NCBI RefSeq assembly: GCF_003688995.1
Contig: NZ_PENI01000001.1
Span: 372,001-436,000, forward strand
Source of the DNA: Streptomyces shenzhenensis
GTDB lineage: Bacteria > Actinomycetota > Actinomycetes > Streptomycetales > Streptomycetaceae
Reading direction: 5' to 3'
Length of the DNA: 64,000 nucleotides
Below are positions 32,135 through 39,459 of the stretch, one piece after another. Below the pieces are notes generated by a model that did no database searches, was not told the origin of the DNA, and saw nothing but the letters and a program-made list of their open reading frames with translations. Made by a program: the position numbers and the translations under genes. Each line of letters begins with the position of its first letter. The stretch's first letter is position 1.

Positions 32135-33672
32135 GACGACGACTGGCCGTCCTCGCGGCCGCCGCCGCCCTGCTGACCGGCTGCACCGCCCAGGAGCACA
32201 AGGACGCCTCCACCGACGACGGCGCGCCCCGGCCCGGCACCCTGCGTGTCCTCGCGTCCAGCGAACTCACCGACATGAAGCCGGTGCTGGAGCAGATCGG
32301 CAAGGACACCGGCATCACCGTCCGGCCCACCTACCTCGGCACCCTCGACGCGGTCGACCTGGTGGCGAAGGGCAAGGCCGACGGGGCGTACGACGCGCTG
32401 TGGCTGTCGTCCAACGACTATCTGCGGCTGCGCCCGGACGCCGCGAAGAAGGTCGTCTCCGAGACACCGATCATGTCGAGTCCGGTCGCGATCGGCGTCA
32501 GGCAGGAGGCGCTGTCCCGGCTGCGCTGGAAGCCGGCGGACGTCACCTGGGCGCAGATCGAACAGGCCGTGCAGGACGGCGAGCTGACCTACGGCATGAC
32601 CGACCCGGCCCGTTCCAACTCCGGTTTCTCCACGCTCGTCTCGGTCGCCTCCGCGCTGTCCGGCGCCCAGTCCGCGCTGACCGACGCGGATGTGGCGAAG
32701 GCGGCGCCGAGGCTCAAGGAGTTCTTCAAGGGCCAGCAGCTGACCTCGGGTTCCTCGGGCTGGCTGGCGTCGGCGTACGCGCGGCGCGGCAACGTCGACG
32801 CCCTGCTCAACTACGAGTCCGTGCTCAAGGGCATCCCGGACCTCACCGTGATCCGGCCCACCGACGGCGTGATCACCGCCGACTACCCGCTCTCCTCGCT
32901 CGCCGCCGCCGACCCGGCCGCCCGCCAGGATGTGCGCCGGCTCGCCGAGGCGCTGCGCTCCGACTCCGCGCAGCGGCTGATCACCGAGCGCACCCATCGC
33001 CGCCCGGTCGTCCCGTCGGTCAAGCCGGCCGCGGGCCTCGACACCAGCAGGCGGCGCGAACTGCCGTTCCCCGGCAGCCGCTCCGTCGCCGACGGGCTGC
33101 TCGACTCGTACGAGAACGAACTGCGCCGCCCCTCGCGGACGGTGTACGTGCTCGACACCTCGGGCTCGATGCGGGGTGACCGGCTGGACCGGCTGAAGAA
33201 GGCCCTCACCGATCTCACCGGAGACTTCCGGCAGCGCGAGGAGGTCACCCTGATGCCGTTCGGCTCGGACGTGAAGAGCGTACGCACCCATGTCGTCAGC
33301 CCGGCGGATCCGGGCAGCGGTCTCGACGCCATCCGCAAGGACACCGACGCGCTCTCCGCGCAGGGCGACACCGCCATCTACACCTCGCTGGAGAAGGCGT
33401 ACGAGCATCTGGGCACCGGCGGTGACACCTTCACCTCGATCGTGCTGATGACGGACGGGGAGAACACCAGCGGCGCCAAGGCCGACGAGTTCGACACGTT
33501 CTACCGCGGGCTCGCCCGGACCGAGCAGGAGACCCCGGTCTTCCCCATCCTCTTCGGCGACTCCGACCAGGCGGAGTTGCAGCACATCGCCGAGCTGACC
33601 GGCGGCCGTCTGTTCGACGCCCGTACGGGCTCGCTCGACGGCGCCTTCGAGGAGATCCGTGGCTACCAGTAG
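32131..33672 (+). CDS. Lipoprotein with solute-binding-like and VWA domains (cassette gene 3)
   Basis: The 513-residue protein begins with a lipoprotein signal (LAVLAAAAALLTGC, lipid-modified Cys near residue 18). A solute-binding-like domain follows (about 35-300; LGTLDAVDLVAKGKADGAYD, MTDPARSNSGFSTLVSVAS, LLNYESVLKGIPDL), and then a C-terminal von Willebrand A domain. The VWA MIDAS motif DTSGSM is intact near residue 340, with later metal-site residues in GDTAIYTSL and MTDGENTSG. The binding domain is paralogous to cassette gene 1. GTG at 32131 overlaps the telA stop. Fusion of a binding domain to VWA on the cell surface suggests a metal-dependent adhesion or assembly partner; this is inference. 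Confidence 0.88.
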   Translation: MRRRLAVLAAAAALLTGCTAQEHKDASTDDGAPRPGTLRVLASSELTDMKPVLEQIGKDTGITVRPTYLGTLDAVDLVAKGKADGAYDALWLSSNDYLRLRPDAAKKVVSETPIMSSPVAIGVRQEALSRLRWKPADVTWAQIEQAVQDGELTYGMTDPARSNSGFSTLVSVASALSGAQSALTDADVAKAAPRLKEFFKGQQLTSGSSGWLASAYARRGNVDALLNYESVLKGIPDLTVIRPTDGVITADYPLSSLAAADPAARQDVRRLAEALRSDSAQRLITERTHRRPVVPSVKPAAGLDTSRRRELPFPGSRSVADGLLDSYENELRRPSRTVYVLDTSGSMRGDRLDRLKKALTDLTGDFRQREEVTLMPFGSDVKSVRTHVVSPADPGSGLDAIRKDTDALSAQGDTAIYTSLEKAYEHLGTGGDTFTSIVLMTDGENTSGAKADEFDTFYRGLARTEQETPVFPILFGDSDQAELQHIAELTGGRLFDARTGSLDGAFEEIRGYQ

Positions 33673-34261
33673 GTTCGTCGGCTATCTGGAGTCCCGCAAG
33701 AACATCGCGGGCGGCTTCTGCGGCCTCGCGGGGCTCGCGCTGACCTTCACGGGGGTGGCGGGACCGTACTGGCCGGTCGTGGTGGCCGGGCTGTACGGGG
33801 CGGGCGCGCTGATCGCACCGCCGGAGCGGCCCGCGCTGCCGGACTTCCCGGATCCGACCGCCCAACTCGACGAGCTGCGCGGCGACTTCGAGACCCTGCG
33901 CGGCTATCTCGCGGACGTCGACCTGCCGCCCGCGGCGGCCGGACGGCTCACCGAGCTGACCGAGCTGCTGACCGCCCTGCTGGACCCCGGGTGGGTCACC
34001 GAGGTGCTGGCGCAGGACCCGGAGGGCATGCACGCGCTGTCGCGGGCCGTGCGGCAGGACATCCCCGAGGCGGTCGACACGTTCGTGCGCACCCGGTGGT
34101 GGACGCGGCTGACGCCGGGCGCCGAACCGCCGGAGCGGCATCTGGAGCGGCAGCTGACCCTGTTGCACGAGGAGGCCGAACGGCTGGCGACGGTGCTCCG
34201 GGAGGCGGAGGCCCGGCGCCAGGAGTCGCACACCCGGTACCTGGAGGACCGCTCGAACTGA
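33659..34261 (+). CDS. Small membrane protein with helical tail (cassette gene 4)
   Basis: This 200-residue protein has two close membrane segments near the N-terminus (NIAGGFCGLAGLALTFTGVA, YWPVVVAGLYGAGALIAPP). A long cytoplasmic helical region follows (residues 60-200; LDELRGDFETLRGYLADVDL, LLHEEAERLATVLREAEARR). GTG at 33659 overlaps the VWA gene by 14 bp and uses a GGAG site inside it. No named family is recognised. Position suggests a membrane anchor or partner for TelA, linking the cytoplasmic and surface components. Confidence 0.75.
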   Translation: MATSRFVGYLESRKNIAGGFCGLAGLALTFTGVAGPYWPVVVAGLYGAGALIAPPERPALPDFPDPTAQLDELRGDFETLRGYLADVDLPPAAAGRLTELTELLTALLDPGWVTEVLAQDPEGMHALSRAVRQDIPEAVDTFVRTRWWTRLTPGAEPPERHLERQLTLLHEEAERLATVLREAEARRQESHTRYLEDRSN

Positions 34262-34283
34262 GCCGGGCGGCCGGTGGCGACGG

Positions 34284-34329
34284 CCTGCCGTCATCCTCCC
34301 GCCGGGGCGGTCGGAAGGACGACGGCAGG
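34284..34329 (+). terminator. Hairpin after the TelA/VWA cassette
   Basis: CCTGCCGTC (34284-34292) pairs with GACGGCAGG (34321-34329), enclosing a GC-rich loop, just after the cassette's last stop at 34261. It is a likely terminator although the loop is long. Confidence 0.45.
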
Positions 34330-34362
34330 CCATGACCCCGCACACCGTTGTACGGGGCCTCG

Positions 34363-34583
34363 CCGGCCCGGGCACCGCGGCCGGCCGTGACGATCGCTGG
34401 TCAGGGCACACCGACCGGCCGCGGAGACAAAAGGGGAGACCACCCCGGACACCGCCCAGAACTCCCGCACGAACCCAGACCGACACCCCGCACACCACCG
34501 CACGAGACCCCACCGGCCCGGGCACCGCGGCCGGCCGTGACGATCGCTGGTCAGGGCACACCGACCGGCCGCGGAGACAAAAG
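34363..34583. repeat. 71-bp perfect direct repeat with internal hairpin, 150 bp apart
   Basis: Two identical 71-bp copies, 34363-34433 and 34513-34583, fill the gap between the cassette and the convergent PEP carboxykinase gene. Each contains the inverted pair CCGCGGCCGG ... CCGGCCGCGG around a loop of about 37 nt and ends GGAGACAAAAG. The 79 bp between them include a diverged copy of the flank (CCCGCACACC), so the true unit is about 150 bp. No gene is seen in 34262-34588. Confidence 0.92.
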
Positions 34584-34588
34584 AGAGA

Positions 34589-36412
34589 TCAGCCCAGACG
34601 CCGCACCAGAGACCGGTACTCGTCCCAGAGCTCCTGCGGGGTGTGCTCGCCGAACGTGTTGAGGTGCTCGGGCACCAGCGCGGCCTCCTCGCGCCAGATC
34701 TCCGGGTCGACGGTGAGCAGGAAGTCCAGTTCGGTGTCGGACAGTTCGAGGCCCGCGGTGTCCAGCGCCGCCTTCGACGGCAGGATGCCGATGGGCGTCT
34801 CGACGCCCTCCGCCGTCCCGTCCAGGCGCTCCACGATCCACTTCAGGACGCGGCTGTTCTCGCCGAAGCCGGGCCACACGAACCGGCCGTCGCCGTCCTT
34901 GCGGAACCAGTTGACGTAGTAGATCTTCGGCAGCTTGGACTGGTCCTTGTCCTTGGCCACGTCGATCCAGTGGGCCATGTAGTCGCCCATGTTGTAGCCG
35001 CAGAACGGCAGCATGGCGAACGGGTCGCGGCGCAGCTCGCCGACCTTGCCCTCGGCGGCGGCCGTCTTCTCGGAGGCCACGTTCGCGCCGAGGAAGACAC
35101 CGTGGTTCCAGTCGAAGGACTCGGTCACCAGCGGCACCGCGGTGGCCCGGCGGCCGCCGAACAGGATCGCCGAGATCGGCACGCCCTTCGGGTCCTCCCA
35201 CTCCGGCGCGATGATCGGGCACTGGGCGGCGGGGACGGTGAAGCGGGCGTTGGGGTGGGCCGCCGGGGTGTCCGACCCGGGCGTCCAGTCCTTGCCCTTC
35301 CAGTCCGTCAGATGGGCCGGGGCCTCCTCCGTCATGCCCTCCCACCAGACGTCGCCGTCGTCGGTGAGCGCGACGTTGGTGAAGACCGCGTTGCCCCACA
35401 GCGTCTTCATCGCGTTGGCGTTGGTGTGCTCGCCGGTGCCCGGCGCCACGCCGAAGAAGCCGGCCTCGGGGTTGATCGCGTACAGCCGGCCGTCCTCGCC
35501 GAACCGCATCCACGCGATGTCGTCACCGATGGTCTCCACCGTCCAGCCGGAGACCGTGGGCTCCAGCATGGCGAGGTTGGTCTTTCCGCAGGCACTCGGG
35601 AAGGCCGCGGCGACATACTTGGGCTGGCCGGTGGGCGGGGTCAGCTTGAGGATCAGCATGTGCTCGGCCAGCCAGCCCTCGTCGCGGGCCATGACGGAGG
35701 CGATGCGCAGCGCGTAGCACTTCTTGCCGAGCAGCGCGTTGCCGCCGTACCCGGAGCCGTAGGACCAGATCTCGCGGTCCTCGGGGAAGTGCGAGATGTA
35801 CTTGGTCTGGTTGCACGGCCAGGGGACGTCCGCCTGGCCCTCGCCCAGCGGGGCGCCGACGGAGTGCACGGCCTTGACGAAGAAGCCGTCGGAGCCCAGC
35901 TCGTCGAGGACGGCCTGGCCCATGCGCGTCATCGTGCGCATCGAGACGGCGACGTACGCGGAGTCGGTGATCTCCACGCCGAGCGCGGAGAGCTTCGAGC
36001 CCAGCGGGCCCATGCAGAAGGGCACCACGTACATGGTGCGGCCCCGCATCGCACCGCGGAACAGGCCCCGCTCACCGGTGAAGACGTCCCGCATCTGCGC
36101 GGGAGCCATCCAGTGGTTGGTCGGACCGGCGTCCGCCTCCTGCTCGGAGCAGATGAACGTCCGGTCCTCGACCCGGGCGACGTCGGTCGGGTCGGAGGCC
36201 GCGTAGTAGGAGTGGGGGCGCTTGACCGGGTCGAGTTCCGTGAAGGTGCCCCTGCTGACGAGCTCCCCGCACAGGCGCTCGTACTCGGCCTCGGATCCGT
36301 CACACCAGACCACATTGTCCGGCTGGGTCAGTTCGGCGATCTCGTTGACCCACGAGATCAGTTCCTGATGGTTGGTGGGGATGACGGGGGGAGCCGCGAT
36401 GTCGCGCGCCAC
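34589..36412 (-). CDS. pckG: Phosphoenolpyruvate carboxykinase (GTP)
   Basis: This 607-residue enzyme converts oxaloacetate and GTP to phosphoenolpyruvate, the gluconeogenic entry step. Hallmarks are the PEPCK P-loop [13 protein letters not shown], the GTP-dependent-type sequence [18 protein letters not shown], the metal and substrate residues in IGDDIAWM, and [18 protein letters not shown] at 36412 has AGGAG 5 nt upstream. The in-frame extension to 36487 includes a poly-Lys run from the A-rich leader and is not expected to be translated. It is a single gene, convergent with the TelA/VWA cassette. Confidence 0.97.
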   Translation of the reverse strand: MARDIAAPPVIPTNHQELISWVNEIAELTQPDNVVWCDGSEAEYERLCGELVSRGTFTELDPVKRPHSYYAASDPTDVARVEDRTFICSEQEADAGPTNHWMAPAQMRDVFTGERGLFRGAMRGRTMYVVPFCMGPLGSKLSALGVEITDSAYVAVSMRTMTRMGQAVLDELGSDGFFVKAVHSVGAPLGEGQADVPWPCNQTKYISHFPEDREIWSYGSGYGGNALLGKKCYALRIASVMARDEGWLAEHMLILKLTPPTGQPKYVAAAFPSACGKTNLAMLEPTVSGWTVETIGDDIAWMRFGEDGRLYAINPEAGFFGVAPGTGEHTNANAMKTLWGNAVFTNVALTDDGDVWWEGMTEEAPAHLTDWKGKDWTPGSDTPAAHPNARFTVPAAQCPIIAPEWEDPKGVPISAILFGGRRATAVPLVTESFDWNHGVFLGANVASEKTAAAEGKVGELRRDPFAMLPFCGYNMGDYMAHWIDVAKDKDQSKLPKIYYVNWFRKDGDGRFVWPGFGENSRVLKWIVERLDGTAEGVETPIGILPSKAALDTAGLELSDTELDFLLTVDPEIWREEAALVPEHLNTFGEHTPQELWDEYRSLVRRLG

Positions 36413-36709
36413 GATTGCTCCTAAATGAGGGATTTTTTTCTTTTGACCCCATGGGGGCTGCGGCCCGGATGCTTCGTAGCCGCTCATCCGGTGCCGACCG
36501 CACTCATTTGATCATCCGACGCAACTGCGCATCTGTCCAGAGGGCCGCACAGGTGAGCGGCGTGAGGAACGCCACGATCAGCGGGTTCCGGCCCTTTTCT
36601 TTACGTGCACGTGGCGTTCGCCTGGCGGTCTCTTTGCGTCCGGTGCCGCGCGAGAGCGTGAGAGGATGACCACTATCAAGTGCTCATCAGGCTCCACTGA
36701 TCCGCAACT
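36413..36709. other. Divergent promoter region of pckG and the hemolysin III gene
   Basis: No gene is seen. The pckG side has an A-rich leader, unusual for this genome (on the minus strand AAAAGAAAAAAATCCC before the ribosome-binding site). The remainder holds no recognisable RNA element. The hemolysin III side ends in the palindrome listed next. Confidence 0.5.
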
Positions 36710-36721
36710 TACGGTTCCGTA
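36710..36721. promoter_or_regulatory. Palindrome at the hemolysin III promoter
   Basis: TACGG-TT-CCGTA (36710-36721) overlaps a TAGGTA -10-like hexamer (36719-36724) only a few bases before the ATG at 36728. This would put transcription start at or near the translation start, so a leaderless message controlled by a TetR-like repressor is possible. Confidence 0.35.
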
Positions 36722-36727
36722 GGTACG

Positions 36728-37450
36728 ATGCCGGGCATGACAGCGCCCGCCCCCGACGCGCCCCTGGATCCGCCGGCCGCAGGCCGCCCTCCCACCGCGC
36801 TCTCCCTGCCGCATCCGGTCAAGCCCAAACTGCGCGGCTGGCTGCATCTCGGCATGTTCCCGGCCGTCCTCGTCGCGGGCCTGATCCTCACCGCGCTCGC
36901 CGACTCCTCCCGGGGCCGGGTCGCCTGCGGGATCTACGTCCTGACCGCCTGCCTGCTGTTCGGCGTGAGCGCGCTGTACCACCGGGGCAACTGGAGCCCG
37001 CGCATGGACGGCATCCTGCGCCGCCTCGACCACGCCAACATCTTCCTGATCATCGCGGGCACCTACACCCCGCTGACCATGCTGCTCCTGCCGGGCGCCA
37101 AGGGGCAGTGGCTGCTGTGGGGGATCTGGGCCGCCGCGGCGGCGGGCATCGTCTTCCGCGTCTTCTGGGTCGGCGCCCCGCGCTGGCTCTACACGCCCTG
37201 CTACATCGCCATGGGCTGGGCGGCCGTCTTCTTCCTGCCGGACTTCATGCGCACCGGCGGCATCGCGGTCCTGGTCCTGGTGATCGCGGGCGGGATCCTG
37301 TACAGCGCGGGCGGCGTGATCTACGGCATCAAGCGGCCGAACCCGTCACCGCGCTGGTTCGGCTTCCACGAGGTGTTCCACTCGTTCACGCTCGCCGCCT
37401 TCGTCGTCCACTACGTCGGCATCTCCCTGGTGGCGTACCAGCACGCATAA
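36728..37450 (+). CDS. Hemolysin III family (PAQR/TrhA-like) membrane protein
   Basis: This 240-residue, seven-helix membrane protein of the hemolysin III/PAQR superfamily has the conserved SALYHRGNW (first His of the metal site), LDHANIFLIIAGTYTPL, and GFHEVFHSFTLAAFVVHY near the C-terminus with further His residues. Family members are thought to be lipid-linked sensors or hydrolases; bacterial TrhA affects membrane homeostasis. ATG at 36728 and ATG at 36737 are both possible. Its perfect terminator follows. It appears monocistronic. Confidence 0.92.
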   Translation: MPGMTAPAPDAPLDPPAAGRPPTALSLPHPVKPKLRGWLHLGMFPAVLVAGLILTALADSSRGRVACGIYVLTACLLFGVSALYHRGNWSPRMDGILRRLDHANIFLIIAGTYTPLTMLLLPGAKGQWLLWGIWAAAAAGIVFRVFWVGAPRWLYTPCYIAMGWAAVFFLPDFMRTGGIAVLVLVIAGGILYSAGGVIYGIKRPNPSPRWFGFHEVFHSFTLAAFVVHYVGISLVAYQHA

Positions 37451-37468
37451 GCCCCCCGCACCCCTCCG

Positions 37469-37500
37469 AAGTGGCCACGACTCCTCAGCCGTGGCCACTT
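37469..37500 (+). terminator. Perfect hairpin terminator after hemolysin III gene
   Basis: AAGTGGCCACG (37469-37479) pairs with CGTGGCCACTT (37490-37500) over 11 bp with a 10-nt loop, 18 bp after the stop. Confidence 0.85.
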
Positions 37501-37526
37501 CTCACTGCGCCGACACCAGCCCTCCG

Positions 37527-37553
37527 TTGACAGCATCTATCTTTTGGAAGCTA
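37527..37553 (+). promoter_or_regulatory. Promoter with TetR-like operator before the truncated MFS gene
   Basis: TTGACA (37527-37532) is a consensus-like -35. The near-palindrome TATCTT-TTGG-AAGCTA (37538-37553, one mismatch between arms) lies in the spacer, a classic place for a TetR-family operator. The TetR gene is 0.4 kb downstream in the same unit. Confidence 0.5.
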
Positions 37554-37942
37554 CTCTCATTTCGCTGCCCGGAGGACTGCTGATGACACTGCGCCAGGTC
37601 GGCGCGGCGATCGGCATCGCCCTGCTCGGCAGCCTGCTCGCGGGCGTCTTCCGTGACCGGCTCGACGTCACCGGGCTGCCCGGGCAGGCGGCCCACACCG
37701 CCGGGGAGTCCGTGGTCGCCGCGCATCTGGTCGCCGAGCGGTCCGGCGCGACGCAACTGTTGGCTCCCGCCAACAGCGCGTATGTGCACGCCATGGGCCT
37801 GATCCTGGTGGTGTGCGGCATCGCGTCCCTGGCCGCCGGCCTGCTGGGCGCCGCGTTCCTGCTGGGCGTCGCGGCCGCCCGGCGGGACGCGGATGCCGGG
37901 TCCCCGCCCGTGGTCACGCTCCCGGCGGATGTCCGACAATGA
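37544..37942 (+). pseudogene. MFS drug exporter (DHA2 type), C-terminal fragment
   Basis: Only the last part of a 14-helix EmrB/QacA-type multidrug exporter remains: LPGGLLMTLRQVGAAIGIALL, the periplasmic loop DRLDVTGLPGQAAHT, and the final helix MGLILVVCGIASLAAGLLGA. The family has about 480-520 residues; here 100-130 can be translated. The promoter and operator sit directly upstream of the fragment, and no N-terminal coding sequence is in the vicinity, so an internal deletion seems to have joined the promoter to the 3' end. A chance GGAGG 6-7 nt before ATG 37583 could allow translation of a two-helix peptide. The TetR gene overlaps its stop by 4 bp. Confidence 0.8.
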
Positions 37943-38613
37943 CCTCCATGACGGCCGCACGCTCCCCCAAGCTCTCCCCCCGCGCCCCCGCCGATCTTCC
38001 CCGGCTCAGTCTGCGGGAACGGAAGAAGATCAAGACGCGCGAGGCGATCCGCAGCGCGACCTACCGGCTGGTCACGGAGCAGGGGTACGACGCCACCACG
38101 GTCGAGCAGATCGCGGAGCGCGCCGAGGTGTCGCCGTCCACGGTCTTCCGCTATTTCCCCACGAAGGAGGACATCGTCCTCACCGACGAGTGGGACCCGC
38201 TCATCCTGGAGGAACTGCGCGCCCGGCCCGCCGACGAGCCGTGGCCGCAGTCCCTGCGGTACGTGATGCACCGGGCCGTGACCCTGGGGCTCCGGGACGA
38301 CCCCGAGGCGGCCCGGCTGCGCACCAAGCTGATGGTCGAGGTCCCGGCGGTGCGCTCGCGGACCATGGAGAGCATGTCGGTCACCGGCCGTCTGCTGTGC
38401 CGGGCCATCGGCGAGCGGACCGGCCGGGACCCCGACTCCCTGGACGTACGGGTCTGGGCGATGTCGCTGATCGGCGGCCTGATGGAGGTCTCGCTGTACT
38501 GGGCCGAGAACGACCACCGGGACAACCTCCCCGACCTCATCGACCGCGCCCTGGACGTCCTGGAGCGCGGTCTGCCCACCGGAAATCCCGGCGGCCCGCA
38601 CCCCGCGCCATGA
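37939..38613 (+). CDS. TetR-family repressor of the lost MFS exporter
   Basis: This 224-residue TetR regulator has an N-terminal helix-turn-helix in SLRERKKIKTREAIRSATYR and TTVEQIAERAEVSPSTVFRYF. The all-helical ligand domain includes a TetR C-terminal region (AMSLIGGLMEVSLYWAENDH). ATG at 37939 overlaps the MFS fragment's stop (ATGA), showing they were an operon. The exporter it served is now truncated, so it may be an orphan repressor acting on the promoter at 37527-37553. Confidence 0.9.
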   Translation: MTSMTAARSPKLSPRAPADLPRLSLRERKKIKTREAIRSATYRLVTEQGYDATTVEQIAERAEVSPSTVFRYFPTKEDIVLTDEWDPLILEELRARPADEPWPQSLRYVMHRAVTLGLRDDPEAARLRTKLMVEVPAVRSRTMESMSVTGRLLCRAIGERTGRDPDSLDVRVWAMSLIGGLMEVSLYWAENDHRDNLPDLIDRALDVLERGLPTGNPGGPHPAP

Positions 38614-38625
38614 CATCCTGACCGG

Positions 38626-39366
38626 GTGAACGGTCCCGAGATCCGCGTCGAAGTCGCTCCCGCGCTGAGGCTGTTCGTCCCGCCCGCCCGGCGCCGCGGC
38701 GCCGGCGTACTGACCACCGACGGCGTCTCCACGCTCGGCCATGTCGTCGAGTCCCTCGGCGTCCCGCTGACCGAGGTCGGCGCGCTGGTGGTGGACGGCC
38801 GGACGGTGCCCGTGTCGCACGTCCCCGTGGCGGGCGAGACGGTACTGGTCCGGGCGGTGGAGCGGCCCCAGCGGATCCCGGGCGCCCCACTGCGGTTCCT
38901 GCTCGACGTACACCTGGGCACCCTCGCCCGGCGGCTGCGGCTGCTCGGCGTGGACGCGGCCTACGAGTCGACGGACATCGGCGACCCGGCCCTGGCCACC
39001 CGTTCCGCGGCCGAGAAGCGGGTCATGCTCAGCCGCGACCGCGGCCTGCTGCGGCGCCGCGAACTATGGGCGGGCGCCTTCGTCTACAGCACCAGCCCCG
39101 ACGACCAACTCCGCGACGTGCTGGACCGGTTCGCGCCCGAACTGCGGCCCTGGACCCGCTGCACCGCCTGCAACGGCCTGCTGCGGGCGGCCACCAAGGA
39201 CGAGGTGGCCGACCAGCTGAAGGGCGGGACGCACCGCTCGTACGACGTCTTCGCGCAGTGCCGGGCGTGCGGGCGCGCCTACTGGAAGGGCGCGCACCAC
39301 GAACAGCTGGAGGCCATCGTGGAGCGCGCCCTCGACGAGTTCCCCGGCCCGGACCGGGCGGTCTGA
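38626..39366 (+). CDS. Mut7-C RNase-domain protein with ubiquitin-like N-terminus
   Basis: This 246-residue protein has an N-terminal ubiquitin-like beta-grasp (about residues 1-85, ending VPVAGETVLVRAVERP) followed by a Mut7-C domain. The latter is a PIN-like RNase fold with acidic residues in FLLDVHLGTLARRLRLLGVD and MLSRDRGLLRR, and a four-cysteine ribbon (TRCTACNGLL and CRACGRAYWKG). This architecture is known from Streptomyces and other actinobacteria as putative RNA processing or decay enzymes. GTG at 38626 lies 12 bp after the TetR stop but without a clear ribosome-binding site. Confidence 0.9.
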   Translation: MNGPEIRVEVAPALRLFVPPARRRGAGVLTTDGVSTLGHVVESLGVPLTEVGALVVDGRTVPVSHVPVAGETVLVRAVERPQRIPGAPLRFLLDVHLGTLARRLRLLGVDAAYESTDIGDPALATRSAAEKRVMLSRDRGLLRRRELWAGAFVYSTSPDDQLRDVLDRFAPELRPWTRCTACNGLLRAATKDEVADQLKGGTHRSYDVFAQCRACGRAYWKGAHHEQLEAIVERALDEFPGPDRAV

Positions 39367-39398
39367 GCAGGACCGGTGAAGTCCGCTGCGGTTCGGCA

Positions 39399-39415
39399 GC
39401 GCCCTGAAGGGGCGC
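39399..39415. terminator. Bidirectional hairpin of a recurrent Streptomyces intergenic type
   Basis: GCGCCC (39399-39404) and GGGCGC (39410-39415) flank a TGAAG loop between the convergent Mut7-C and copper-oxidase genes. The context CGGCAGCGCCCTGAAGGGGCGCGGGGA resembles a repeated intergenic element seen often in Streptomyces genomes. Confidence 0.6.
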
Positions 39416-39459
39416 GGGGAGCCGGCCGACGGCACATCGCGGCAGTTCCGGCGGAGCGC

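Noticed and set aside
29826..33672. ABC transporter for molybdate or phosphate
   Set aside because: The binding domains look similar to such proteins, but no permease or ATPase is present in the unit and one domain is fused to VWA.
34363..34583. Insertion-sequence ends or a MITE
   Set aside because: Copies are direct, without target-site duplications visible and without terminal inverted repeats at their borders; kept as a duplicated hairpin element.
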